Shown: positions 36,491-49,238 of the stretch, in pieces
How positions within the stretch are numbered: position 1 is the stretch's first letter
How the letters are laid out: every line of letters starts with the position of its first letter
Source of the DNA: Thysanoteuthis rhombus
Lineage: Eukaryota; Mollusca; Cephalopoda; Oegopsida; Thysanoteuthidae
Assembly: GCA_963457665.1 (NCBI GenBank)
Contig: OY735219.1
Span: 35,199,977-35,263,976 of the forward strand
Reading direction: 5' to 3'
Length of the DNA: 64,000 nucleotides
Made by a program: the position numbers and the translations under genes
The notes under the pieces: generated by a model
Told to the model about the DNA's origin: nothing
Seen by the model: only the letters and a program-made list of their open reading frames with translations
The model's database searches: none

Positions 36491-37888
36491 ATTATTATTT
36501 GATCCGGTATTTTTCTTCATTACATGAATTAGGCCAAAATGAAGGAAATATTCAATTTTCTCCACATCAAAATTCACATCCAAAAAATACTTGGTAAAAA
36601 GTCTCCTTGGTTCAAAAAAAAAAACAAACTGTCTCTAGGAATCCATCATTCAGTGTCCTTCTACATTTATGTCTGAGGTTCCATGAGGTTTTAATAGTTG
36701 AAAAACCTTGATCTGCAAACATGGAAGTGAGCAGACATGGTGACTTTTCAAACAAAAATAGTGATTGTGCAACCAGACTATGATGGCACAATATATACCT
36801 ACTCTGTATACTGTGCATAATACTTGATAGCAATATTAATCATATATTACTGACTTCTCTCTTTACTCTGCTGTACTTTTTATCATCATTTTCATGTAAA
36901 TTCTCTTTTCTTACTCAGAGGTTCACCATAGTTGCTTGTCATATGCCACAGCATAGAGGTTTCCCCTTGACATGTAAAATCTTTGGTACCCTATTTTGGA
37001 AAGTAATTAAAATTTCAGATGTTCAAGTCTTTCTTTGTCTTTGCCAAAAAGATAGAGGTGCAAATTCTGTTATTGAGGCGAGTAAGCAGATTCAAAGCGA
37101 ACAACACTTAACATATTAAAAGAAAACCCTTCTTAGAGAAGAGACTTAGTCGGGTCCTTCAAGGGTAGGGGAATGCGATTTTATCATTTTTGATGATGAC
37201 TCAATGCCTGTTATTAGACCTGAGAAGTTTTCCAGTGGGGGGAAAATTTGGGAACTTCTGTAGATATATCAATGATCTTAATCATGTGTGGGAGTCTGGG
37301 TTAATTGTTTATGAAAGTGTTTTTTTGGATGCTTCAGTTGTTGTCCAGCCGAAGTATACAGTATATAAAGGACAATGTGTTTCTTGTTTTCACTTTTTTT
37401 GAGGATTTGATTTCATTTTTAGAAAATATTGGTTCACTTTCAGTAAACACTGTAGTGCCATCTAGCAAGTTTGAACCATAGATTCACGAACAATAAAAAT
37501 AAAGTATGGTTATTATACTTAACTTCTCTTAATTTCTCTATTGTTTAGATTTTATCAATGCTGTTTTTTATTATCTATCTTTCCCCAAGACTTCTCTCCA
37601 GATATTTGTGTGCCATATTTTAGAAAATTAATTGAAATCAATTTAGACATTTCAGGGGAATGTAAATGTTCACATGTGCTCACGGATTTTTATGTTTTTC
37701 AGAAAGTAGCCTATCTGTGTGTAAAAACTCAATTTTTTTAGATATATTGAAGTTAGTTTTGCTGAAATTTTAAGAATATTTCAAAAAAATTGATGTAAAC
37801 TCAAATACAAAAAGGGAGCTCTTATGCTCATTCTCATTCTGTGTGTCTGTCTACCTGACTCTATTCTCTCCCTTTCCCCCTCTCCTCC

Positions 37889-37976
37889 CGTCTCTTGACT
37901 ACCCTCGCCCTTCCTCTTGACTACCCTCACCCTTCCTCTTGACCACCCTCGCCCTTCCTCTTGACCACCCTCGCCC
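37889..37976. repeat. 22-bp minisatellite, 4 units
   Basis: TTCCTCTTGACTACCCTCGC CC and close variants start at 37911, 37933 and 37955, preceded by a partial first unit. The strand is strongly pyrimidine-rich. Confidence 0.85.
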
Positions 37977-38301
37977 TTTCTAGCACAATTGTCTGCATAA
38001 GACTGAGCTGTATGTGTTTGTTTTTGATATTTAGTATGGGAATCTCAATTTTTAGGGCTTTCCTAATTTGTATAAAGAAAAGCTATTATTCTGGATCATC
38101 TTCTTTTATTTGCAGAACAAACATGAAAAAAATCGACAAAAGTCTGAAATCAGATTCTCAACGGTAGGGGTCTGCATCTGAAGACCTTCTCATGATTCTA
38201 AGAAAGCTGACTAAAATGCTGTCCATTCCCCACAAGTTCTGAGCAAATTTAGTCTGGTTTCTTGTTTTTGCTGTTGTACGCTTCAAGTTCTTCTGTTCCA
38301 C

Positions 38302-38582
38302 GGTTGCTCTATTGAGTTACAAGGGGAAATAATCTGAGCTTTATCTCAGAGACTTGCATTGAAATAGCATCAAATTTGGAAATTTAGCCAGTTTTGAGGC
38401 AGAGGTTCAATACCAGTCTCTTGAGATGTTCATGCTGAACCTCTACTTCAAGAGGCTGGTATTGAAACGCTCCCTCCGGACTTGCTCAATTTCCAAATTC
38501 AACGCTAATTCCAATGCTTATGTTGGGTAATTCTCTGAGATAGAGCTTGGATTATCTCCTTTTCTGGTCAAATCTAGCAACT
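38302..38582. mobile_element. Palindromic foldback element, copy 1
   Basis: Two arms of about 120 bases are inverted copies. The left reads GGTTGCTCTATTGAG, GGGAAATAATCTGAGCTTTA, CAAATTTGGAAATT and GAGGTTCAATACCAGTCTC. The right is its complement with differences. Flanks TCTGTTCC and TCTGTTCT may be an 8-bp target duplication. The same family is at 47581-47857. Confidence 0.75.
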
Positions 38583-38599
38583 CTGTTCTGTTCCTTACT

Positions 38600-41500
38600 G
38601 TTGATGTTTTATTCTCCTAATTACTTAGTGATATTATATACTACCTGTTTATTTGTTTTTGTTTTTTTGTTTTCATTTAAAAAAATTTTTTTTTATCTCA
38701 CATCTCATTCACTCCTGGATAGTTTTGTAATTCACTCACCAGCAATAGTAGCATTCATTCAAAATAGTATCCTCATTTTTTTTTTTTTGCTCGGTTTTAT
38801 CAATTCTTGTAAGTATTTACTTTTGTTATAATCTATATTCCGTCACCAGAGTACCTTTTGGTTTGGAATTTCGTACTGAATATAGACTTAAAGATGAGGA
38901 TATTAGTTCTGTAGGCACATGAATGCTATTCACTTCCTTATTATTCACTTCCTTATTACTTGTCACTTATTGAATGTGTTTTGAAAGATTTTACTTCTGT
39001 TTCTTGTTGAAGTTTTTGTTTCGCTTTGCATGAAGAGAACCAAATTCTTCTACTTTCATTCTGTTTCGCCAGAAGATTTCAGTTGGCCAGGCTGAAAAAC
39101 TCTGAAAACTAAATGATTTGGCCTTTTCTCAACAACCCTTTGAAAATTGCAACTTTAATTCTGGGGGAAATATGGTATCTTTCTAAATTTGTTTTTCTTC
39201 ATCTTTAGCATTTGCAAATAAAATACACTAATACAGAAAAAGCTGTTTATTATGACCACAGATAATATCATCAAATGGTTATTGTTATCCAAATCAGTTG
39301 GTCCCAAACACTTCATTTAGAATGAATAAAAATAATTCATAACAATTCTATATTTTTCTAAATGTAAAGTTGTTCATAACTATGGATTTATAACGTTCTG
39401 ATTCATTTATCCTTTGCTTAATGTTACCAGCTGGTTATTGTTATCTAAAAGCCCCTGTCCCAATTGATCACAATAAGCAGCTTCCTATATATCTGTTTAA
39501 TAAAACTTGATATGTGAAGTAACATTTTCCAGAATGCCTTGGTTTTTACGTTACTCATTTCAGAAGTTATTTTTTGATTTAATGAATTTGAAAAAAAAAA
39601 AAATTTTAAATTGAACAATATCTTCACAGAAAGAAAGAAGAAATCTTTGTTGTTCTCAGCATTTTTTGTCACTATCATCCGATGTTATTTTCAATCAAGC
39701 CAGTTGTGTTAAACATCTTCTTTACGTGTATGTTTTTTTTTCTTCTCTTTACTTTGATTCACAAGTCAACAAAATGAAAATTCTTGTTTTCATCAGATGG
39801 ATATGTAAACCATCCCAAAATCAAAATGATATTTATTTATCATCTATAGTTGTTAATTGCATAATGAAAATACCATTGAAATCTTGAGGAAATGAATTAT
39901 TATATCTGTGGTGTTGTAAGGTCTAACTTCCCTCCATCCGTGCAAATTTTCAAAGATTTTTCAGATATTTTGTGCCTCCAGAGCTCCATTGCATTTTTAC
40001 ATCAGCAAGTCCCCTGCGCCTGTAATTATATTTATTTTGCCCAATTTAAATGAATTGGTTTTATACAATACTGTTTCTTTGAGCTGCAGCAATTAATTGA
40101 TTAGTTAACTATAAAATTAATTGGCAACATAGTTTTCAATGATGGTAGACTAAATATCCTTGTGCTGTGGACAAAACAAGACATTTAAGGATATCATCTC
40201 AGGCTTTAGAAAATAGTGATTGACAATTTGCATTATTTTCTGACATTTTATAGAACATGCAGAACACAATTTATAAACAAACTATTTATCAAGGAAATAA
40301 TCAACAGATTAAATGATGATGAAAAGAATTCTTAGTTGCAACCTTAGTAAACTAGAAACATAGAACTAAGAACAAATAAATTGGAGGTAGCAAGCATCTT
40401 CAAAAAAAGGGTTGGAAAATTTACCGACAAATATTTATTGGTGTAAAATTCATTGAGGTACAATTCATCGAGATCTTTAAAATTACAAAAAGATTAAGAA
40501 TTTATTGGAATGGAAATATATCAAGATCTGTCAATCATTCAGCAGAGGGCCCATTTCATTGAAAAATGATTGAAGATTTGAATGAATGTTTATAAATATT
40601 TTTAAAAAAAAATATCTAGTTACTTTTTAAAAATTTATGTATGTATATCTTTTTTAACATTACTTTTAAATTTACAATAATGCCTGAAGAAAGAACAAAA
40701 TTATTATATGGTTTATATTGACCAGTTATTGCAACCTATTCTTTTGGAATTTAAATTAAAGATTTGCATATGATCGCTCATAACCTTGCTTTTGAAATAA
40801 ACATATACTTGACATGTAACTTGAAATTTAAGTTTTAACTTTCCTAATGTAAATAGAATTGTTTGAATTTAAAATGAAAATTTAACTGACTTGGACAAAA
40901 CTTTTGCGTATCTCAAATCTTGACATTTTTTGTGTAAATAAAAATTTGTTTTTAAAACTTTTACTTCTATTTTTCAAATTAAATTTTATATATCTTTACT
41001 CTTTTAGCATAAATAAAAAAGTTTATTTGTGAAACTTATCTTAAAAACCTTATAACTTACACCTGAAACTTAAATTGGGTATCTTGCTGTTTAATGAACT
41101 GTTTTAGACTGAGAATTTCCTGCAATAATTCATAAGTCTCACTCAAAATTATCATTAATCACAACACATTTGGGACTTGATTTACTTTTCTTCATCTATT
41201 TTTCTCTTTCCCTTTTTTTTTTTTTTTTTTTTTTTTTTGATCAAATCTTTTAGACAATACATTCTTCAGGCATACTGAATAATGGAATGGGCAATGAATA
41301 GATATATTAACTTCTGATTTCTAAAAAGAGTAACCAAAAAATTAAAATGGTAATAGTAGTCAAGAATCAAAAAATGATTTACCCTGCTTCATTATTAGAA
41401 ACGTGAATATAAAATCTGAAATTAAAATGAAAACATTTAAACATAGAAATGATGCTGAACTTGTGGTATGAAAAATTGGTTGACAAAAACTTGTTTAAAC

Positions 41501-42100
41501 TGCAAGGTAACCCTTGAATTTTATGTATCTTGACTTTTTTAGCATAATACACAAAAAAAATAACGTGTTTACAAAATTTTTGTTTTATTTTATAATTTTT
41601 TCATTTTGACCTTCTCAGTAATTTGTATATCTCAATAACTTGTGCATATTACTATCAGTTAAGTGTTGTCATAGCCTCAAAAGATCTTTGACTCCCTTCC
41701 TACAATCCTTGATCCTGCATCAACTCCCTGGGATGTACAAAAAATATTACTAATAATATATTTAAGTAGACGTGCTCTTTCAGACATGGTTTTCTTTCAT
41801 TTTAGGTTTTGTTTTTTTTTTGTTTTGTTTTTTTTTTGTCTTTTTCAAATTAAAAATAAAGGAAGCATAAACCTGGCTGAATGCTTTTCAAAAATGCCAA
41901 ATTTGGCATTAAAATGGCCCAAATGGTAACCCTGCTTTGAGCTGAGATCTCCATACCTTGCTGCCATCTATTTACCACTACTTTCAATGTTGTTTCTGAG
42001 ATGGACACAAATATATTCATAGAGAGAGTGGGAAGTGAAAATTATGTATATATTTACTTACATATACAATGATAGAGGGAAAGGAAAAAGAATACTGTGT
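38600..42100. other. Intron 5 stretch without a recognised element
   Basis: Very AT-rich intron with T runs (notably about 41213-41239) and no coding signal. Nothing can be named. Confidence 0.5.
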
Positions 42101-42129
42101 ATATGTATTAGACCAGGGTCTAGTGGAGG

Positions 42130-43215
42130 TAAATACCCTCTGTGAATAGTGAATTGTTGCATTTTCCAAGAAAATCCCAAGAATACCACGTACATATCTT
42201 CAATTTTGGCTGTAACCTCCCATGCAAGATACATTGATAGGTATATCATCAGAAAGCTGATAAAAATGTTCTTTCTAATGATACCCATACGTTCATACTT
42301 CCATCAAAAATAATGTCCACAACCTGAAGATATATGACAGCATACTAGAAATTTTCTCAAAACATGCTACATATCTATCTTTGTAATTTTGGCTGTAACT
42401 TCTGGATTTGCAAGAGATACCAGCTTGTGAGATTACTGTTAGAAAAGTGATGAAATTCTCTTTCTAACCATACCCTTATGTATATACTTCCATCATGTAT
42501 GTATTGATTCCTAAATTCCAAGAAATAGGACTAAGTACTGAGAATTTTCTGGAAAATCCTACAAAACTATCTCCACAACTTCAGCTGTATCATCTAAAGT
42601 ATGTGAGTTACGGTTTTGAAACGTACAACATTAGAAAACTGATAAAATATTCTTTCCAACAGTGTATAAAACATATGATATATGTCTCATCATCATTCTT
42701 TTAACGTCTGTCGTTGGACATAGGCCTTCTCCAGGATCCGCCACATTTCTGTCATGGATGTTGCAGGGCCAGTATTTTCTAAATTTGTCTAGTTCATCTC
42801 TCCATCTTGTATTCTGTCGGCTTCAGTTTCGCATGTGATCTCCGGAGTTCCATGTTGTGAGCCGTGATATCCATCGGTTATGTGCAATTCTTGCAATATA
42901 ACCTGCCCATTGCCATTCAAGTTTTCTAATAGATTCTATAATGTCTCTGACTCCCGTTTTCTTCCCTATATACTGTGCTGTCTTGTGATCTCACCATGTG
43001 AGGTCGAGCATGATTCTCTCATGTGCGCATTGCATGCTTCTCAGTTTGTGGGTCTATGAGGGATTCATTACACAATTCTAAAAAATAGGACCATGTACTT
43101 GAAATTTTCTTGAAAAAATGCCAACTACCTATCTTTATGGTTTTTGCTGTGAAAAAGATAGTCTTGTAAGATACATCCAAGGAAAGCTGATGAAATTCCT
43201 TTTCTAATGATACCA
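42130..43215. repeat. Tandem repeat, unit about 185 bp, about 4 diverged copies, split by a LINE
   Basis: Shared wording is TTGGCTGTAAC, then a GCAAGATAC-like stretch, AGAAA-CTGAT-AAAT-TTCTTTCTAATGATACC, and CC-GAAATTTTCT. Anchors at 42208, 42391 and 42591 are 183 and 200 apart. The fourth anchor at 43145 falls 186 from the third after removing the LINE insert (about 42687-43056). Confidence 0.65.
42687..43056 (-). mobile_element. RTE LINE 3' fragment inside a tandem repeat
   Basis: It begins on the + strand with CATCATCATTC, then ACGTCTGTCGTTGGACATAG GCC, the complement of the family 3' end, and stops in the HERIML-coding block (CATGATTCTCTCATG). It is about 370 bases and 5'-truncated. Confidence 0.82.
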
Positions 43216-43540
43216 TGTTTGTAGAGTCTTGGAGGTGATGGGTGCACATGAGGTCTTGTTGAGCCCCCAGACTATTGGAGAAATCCCCCTCACCTCACCA
43301 AACGTACCTGCAGATCCCTATTTACTATTTCCAGCACTCGCATCTCTATCTATTTGAAATCGCTTGCCCCAATTCTCCAGTCCCAGGTGATACTTATCTC
43401 CACCAGGTACCGGTCTATATGTAACTGTATACTTAAACTTTTATATCCCTCCTCTTCAGTTCAGTTTCTAATTTAACAAAGGGACAGTTTGTTTTTGTTT
43501 TTTTTTAAATTCCCCTCGTCCTTGAAGTATCTGGAAGTTC

Positions 43541-43569
43541 TTTATTTTTTTTTTTTTTTTTTTTTTTTT
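43541..43569. repeat. Poly(T) run
   Basis: About 29 T. Confidence 0.9.
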
Positions 43570-44067
43570 ATCCCAAACATATTTTCCATTGTTCCCCAGA
43601 TGACATTAATTTGGAGCCCTGGATTTATGAGATCAGCAGAAAGGAAGTGCTCAGTATTGATGCATTTATTAATAAATTTGAAGATAGAAATAAAAAGTAT
43701 GAAATTTTAAATTTTTGAGATGTGTAATAAACCAAAAATGGATAGTTTTACCTTGAAAATCAATCAACCATTTTGATATCAGCACAAAAAATATATCTAA
43801 TACAGTTCAAATCATATTTGAAAATTCTTTGTTGACCAGTGAATTATTGACTTTTATTAAATCTTTTTATCTTTTATGCCTTTTAATCTTGAATAATATG
43901 TTGAAATGCTTTCTTCAACCTAAAAGGAAGATGCTGTGCAAAATGTTTTCAAAAGGAATATGTAAATGGGATTCAAAGTCCCCATCACTTTTAATTTTCA
44001 TGTTGCTGTTATCATTATTATTATTTTCCAATCGGTAGTTCAAGTCTTTTAACCAACTAAAGTATGC

Positions 44068-44076
44068 TCACACACA

Positions 44077-44112
<36 letters not shown>
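44068..44112. repeat. (CA)n microsatellite
   Basis: About 43 bases of CA with one TA interruption. Confidence 0.95.
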
Positions 44113-44114
<2 letters not shown>

Positions 44115-46007
44115 AGAATATTCATTGTATTTTTTTACTTACACACCTATTTCTGATTACTTATTTTTCAGGTTTTTCTTTGCCAAGATTTGTTTTTAAT
44201 GATTCATAAAACCAAATCACCATTGTCCAATTATTTTTTTGTAATGTTTATTTCATTTATTCAATAATGTTACATATCAATAACAACAAATGCATTTTTG
44301 TTCTGGAATTGGAGAGGAAATCAGTGCTACATATAATTTCCAAGTGCCATGTTGCTATGGATAAATCAATAAGAACACTGAAATGACTATTGATCAGGAA
44401 GACTTGAAATTTTTAATCATTTTTTGCTTGTACGTTGCATGCTTTTGTGTTAACTCATTCATACCTGGTATCTTTCAAAGGTTACATAGCAAGGATAGCA
44501 CAGATGGGGAATCATATCTTTTTAAAGGATATAAGATATGGATTTCATTTCTGTCAGAATTATACAAATATAATGGTTGTGTTTAATCTTGTGGTTTGCA
44601 CACTAGTTCAGGTGGCATTTTGTGTGAAGCCATCTGTCAATCATTCATACTGCAGTGGTTATTACTGCTTCATTGATTTTGTAATTTGATTTGCTTACAT
44701 TATCCCCTAGTAATGGCTTTCAGGCATAGTGCAAGTGTCAGAAGTGGTGCAGACACAAGTGTATGGATAGATATATGAGAAATCAGTAGTTATGAGAAAC
44801 ATGACAATTGTCACTTTGGGTGTTGTAGAACTTAAAAATTCTTTGTAAGTACAGTAATTGCTTAATGTTTAATAAGTAAATCTGTACCAGTTTTATTTGC
44901 ATTTATAAAATTGAATCGTTTATATTAATGTATTGTATTTAACCATTTGATCCATTCCTGTCTGAATTTTCTGGATGAGGGATTATTTTTGTTTTCTAAC
45001 TGTTGTCCTCATCTCAGTTCATCATTTTAATGCAACATTTTGGCTTTTTTAACGCTAAATTTTCTCAAATAAAGGATTATGTAGTAATTGCTTCCACTCA
45101 AAATTAGACAGTAGAATGGGGATGTTCTATCCTTGGGCCTTGACAGCAACAACCTCTCATCTCAGCTGTCTGAAATATCACCACTTGTGACACTCACTTC
45201 AAGAAGTCTGTAGTGTACAACGGCTGAAATATTGTGTTCAAATAATGAACCGAGATGAAGACAAAAGTTTGAAAGTACTTCTTCATTTAATTCATATTCA
45301 ATAGTTGTTTAATTTAAGTTTCTAACACTCCTAATGCTTATGATATTAGATTTGCATAAAAATAATGGGCCAAAGGTGTATCATTAAATTACTATTATAT
45401 AAAATACTATTATTCTGTTGGTTCAACATAATGGTTCTGGAACCAAGGGTGTGGGGAAAATTGATGTACCTGTATTAAATCCTGTTTTGCATGTTAAATA
45501 TACAACAATATAACTTGTCTGAAGTTTGGAGAAAATATTTTCATTATTCCATCTATTATTCAGTTTCCATCTTCATTGTATTCAAGACGGAAAGATTACT
45601 AAACAATCTTGGTTTTGCTAGAAAAACAAGAAAATAAATTGAAAAAAAACCTTGAGGTGATCAACCATAGGACAAGAATGAATTGACCTTATTCAAGAAA
45701 GGTTACTGGAAAGATCAGAAAGACCTGTGACGTCAATATTACATAAGAGTTGGGGTTTTTCATTGTGAAACAATTCAATCCCCGACAAAGGTCAGATCTC
45801 TACATGAAACAGATATGAGCAAACACTGAATATAACATTCCTAAATAAAATGGATTAACCAGCCACTCTTTAAGATCAGAATATTAGAAAGTTATCTGAG
45901 ACAAAACAACAAAATTAAATATGGCTGACTGCATCAGGAGAAAGAAGGAAACCTATTGACCCCTTTCGAATGAGTCCAAATTATAAGATGAGGAACCCAA
46001 CTGAAAA

Positions 46008-46476
46008 GTCTATAACAAAGGTTGGGAACCATCTTGCTTCTGTAAGCCGGATCCTACATTATTGAGTCAGCCTGGTAAATTCCATAGAAAGCTTGAAATA
46101 TATAGTTATATTTTGTCTCAAATCAATGTATAATACAAGCTGGAAAATCATTTGCACTCATCCAAGAATGTCTTATTTAGCTGCAATTAATTTCAACCAA
46201 GGCATCTTTTGCATTTATGAAAAATACAAAAAATCTTCCAAACATTATGAATATGAACATGATGCATTGAATGGTGGTAAATTAAATCATAAATGAGAAA
46301 ATATTTTCACGCTAACACTTCTCAATTTTGATGCCAAGAGCTAGTCATTATCTAGATGGGCATCAATCTATCTTGTTTGTGGGCTTGATAAGTTTAGTAT
46401 CCCAATAATTGCTCAAAATCCCCTTGTGGGCCAGATATGGCTCACAGGCCACAGGATGACTGCCCCTGGTCTATAA
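46008..46476. mobile_element. hAT-like non-autonomous element with 8-bp target duplication
   Basis: GTCTATAA at 46008-46015 and again at 46469-46476 bracket a 453-base element. It starts CAAAGGTTGGGAACCATC and ends GGCCACAGGATGACTGCCCC TG. The end reversed, CAGGGGCAGTCATCC, is hAT-like, and 8-bp duplications are typical of hAT. No transposase is left. Confidence 0.7.
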
Positions 46477-47580
46477 GAAGTTGCGTGTATCAGTTGTTGA
46501 AAAAATGTAAGCAAATCAAGTGTAGATTCTAACAGAGTCAGTGTTCAGGAGAATTTATTTTTGCCACTTAAGGCCTCCTATATTTGGGATCAACACAAGG
46601 TTTATTCTCTGATAAAAATTGATGGATTTATTCGTTCATTCCAAATTTTTAGGTAATGTGTTGAGCTTTACTGTTCTTATTAAGAAAATGAAAATGGGGA
46701 GAGGTAAGGGGAGGTATTAAGCCCCTTCTAAAGACTAGCAAATGCAATATGAACTGAAGGAAGACCAAAAACGTATCAGCCAAAAAACGTAATTAAAAAA
46801 AACAGAGATACACATCCAAATAGTGGGTGAAATAATACTTGGGTATTTTTCAAATAAACTATTCTTCAAATTCTCATTAAAGTGTTCAAAACGGGGTTGA
46901 AGAGGGATTTTAGCTGAAAAAGCAATCTTGCTAATAACATACTAAAACTACTTTTTTCTACATTCAAGTGAATGTTAAGAGATGTTCTAACATTACATAT
47001 TAAAACTTAGCTATTTCTTTGTGTAAATGTTCCTCTCCAGACCGAATCCTTGCCTTTTTTTTTTTTCTTTCAAGGAGTTGTATATACTATTGAACTCATT
47101 ATTTTAGTGGCTTATGTTGTTACCACATTTTAGCTTATCCATTCTATTGGGCTAGCCATAAAGATTTGTTGTTAGATGACAGTAATCAACTTCATGGAAA
47201 AATATTACTTCTCATTGTATTTGGACTACAGCCATCATGGTGGGTATTTATTTTTTTTCAAATTAGTCAAAATTAACGTTTTTGATTATTGGTTCTAACA
47301 TTGAAGATGGAAGAAAAGAAGCATTTTTGCATTGGTATGCTTTTTCTTTTATTTTGAGGAAAGTAAAAATACAGCTCTAATACAAAAAAAGATTTGTGAA
47401 ATTTATGGAGATGGCATTGTAAATGATTGGACATGTCAAACGTGGTTAGGTATATGAAATTGAAGTCCCAAGGCATAAGATCTACTTAGAGATTAGAAAG
47501 GAGTAAGTGTGTAAGTTGAATGCAGGTGCAAAAAAAAAATTATCTTTTATTTGGATTCAAGAAAGGAACACTGACCCAAG

Positions 47581-47857
47581 GGTTGCCAGATTAGGCTGAA
47601 AGAAATAATCCAGATGTTATCTCCACAACTTACCCAACACAAGCATTGGAAAAATGGAATTTTTAAATTGAGCTAGTGGGAGGCAGAGGTTCAATACCAA
47701 CCTTCAATAGTAATACAAACCTTGAGATTGGTATTGAACCTCTGCCAACAGACTCCTTCAATTTCTAAATTTGATATTATTCCAATGTTTCTGTCTGGTA
47801 AGTCTTGGGATAAAGTTTAGATTATTTCTTTTTTGGAGCCCAATCTGGCATCTTGCA
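47581..47857. mobile_element. Palindromic foldback element, copy 2
   Basis: Arms 47581-47703 and 47727-47857 are inverted copies: GGTTGCCAGATTAGGCT, AGAAATAATCC, CAAGCATTGGAA and GGCAGAGGTTCAATACCAA pair with their complements. The wording matches copy 1 at 38302. It ends about 110 bases before SPPL2 exon 6. Confidence 0.8.
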
Positions 47858-47967
47858 AAAGCCTCAAGGAAACGGACAAATGTTATCTGTTGGAATATCT
47901 TCTATGAACCTATTGTCTTTTACATGATATTTGTATTAATTCAACTTCTTCCTCTGTCCACTGTTAG

Positions 47968-48146
47968 GGAGGAGAACAATGATGGAGGAGGACATAAACC
48001 TCTTGAAGATGAAACCAAAACGGAAACCATCCAGGAGAAACGGCAGGCAAAAAGTGTCTTCCCTGCCTCCATCCCAGTGGTCATCATGATGGTGTGTGTA
48101 ATGTCGACTTTCCTCCTCGGCCTCTACTTCCTTTACGATTACTTAG
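47968..48146 (+). CDS. SPPL2: SPPL2 exon 6: cytosolic loop and second helix
   Basis: This exon of 179 bases takes phase 2 from exon 5 (GA plus G makes a glutamate) and ends with one base before GTGAGA. It encodes an acidic, lysine-rich loop (EEENNDGGGHKPLEDETK) and then helix 2 (IPVVIMMVCVMSTFLLGLYF, residues about 252-273). The open frame continues upstream to 47771, but that part is intron: it lies in a foldback repeat and has no similarity to the family. The acceptor is about 110 bases after that repeat. Confidence 0.93.
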
Positions 48147-48446
48147 GTGAGAAGATGCCACCTCACATGCAACGGACATCTGCATTCTTTTATTTTTGTC
48201 TTTCTTTTATTTTTTCATGAAATTATTTCGTAGTTTATAATGTGTCACCTAAAGTTCCTTTCTTTTCATATTTATATTCAAACTGGAAGGTTCCATTTTG
48301 ACTTCATATTGACAGCCATCTATTTCTGGTTTTGATGAAATTTCTGTGACTCTTCTGGTGCTATTTTAGATCAAAATTGTAAATTTAACTTTGTTTCTTG
48401 AAGAGAGATCGAGGGAAAATGGTTCATGATAGAAGTTTTCTATAGA

Positions 48447-48467
48447 GAAATGAAATGAAATGAAATG
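48447..48467. repeat. (GAAAT)n short repeat
   Basis: Four units of GAAAT. Confidence 0.9.
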
Positions 48468-48904
48468 ATCTGTCTGATGAGGTTTATGTTGAAAAAAATA
48501 TCATTACCTACTTTGCATATAATGACATCAGATGGCAGCTATCTTTGATTTTAGGATTTTTTTAGTACAACTTCCTTACTAATTTACAGAAACACCTTGT
48601 TTTTTGCTTGGAAATTACAGCAAAAATCGGGGGGGGGGGGGTTTTACTTCAGAACTACGCCTCTTTATCTACCAGCTGGTCTTATAGACAGCTGATTTCT
48701 TGCCATATTTTTGTATGTATCATCTACTAGTGTTTGTTTTAGGTCACAATTTGACGACTACTGCTATGAAGGGCTAAGATGAAGTATACACCAATATCAT
48801 CTTTTTCATTTCATGTGATGCAGGTTGTAAAAAGAAGAAAGTTTTTAATCTAAGATTAAGCGTAATGTGGAAGGCTTAACAAGATTTGGTATCTTCTTCA
48901 TTTG

Positions 48905-49035
48905 GTAGTGCGGGTAGCCTAACAGTTACCAGCACAGATAATGGAATCAGCAAACAGTTCAAACTCCAGTTTGTTTTCATTTTACACTAATGCCCACGAG
49001 ACAAGCATGAATCCAACTGCAACAAAGAGGATGGG
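48905..49035 (+). mobile_element. tRNA-derived SINE, conserved-body family
   Basis: Box-A-like GGGTAGCCTAACAGTTACCA and box-B-like GTTCAAACTCC (48957-48967) are spaced as in a tRNA. They are followed by ACACTAATGCCC and AAGCATGAATCC, the body seen in the copies at 32885 and 53950. Confidence 0.65.
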
Positions 49036-49195
49036 GAACATGTTCCTGAAATATACAGTAATTTTGAAACTCGAAGTGGATTATAATAAAATGCTCTATA
49101 GATGGATGAAATGACTAATATAGTCTCAACCTTCACAGAACACCTTGAGCATAAGTGGAAGATTTAAAAAAAATTATTTTGCTAGAACTCAATCC

Positions 49196-49198
<3 letters not shown>

Positions 49199-49234
<36 letters not shown>
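49199..49234. repeat. (TA)n microsatellite
   Basis: About 36 bases of TA. Confidence 0.95.

Positions 49235-49238
<4 letters not shown>

Noticed and set aside
37889-37976. CRISPR array
   Set aside because: The 22-bp units are directly adjacent with no spacers, in an animal intron, so it is a minisatellite.
47771-47967. Open frame running into exon 6 from upstream with an ATG
   Set aside because: It is chance readthrough of intron and foldback repeat. The acceptor at 47966 and phase 2 from exon 5 fit the family exactly.
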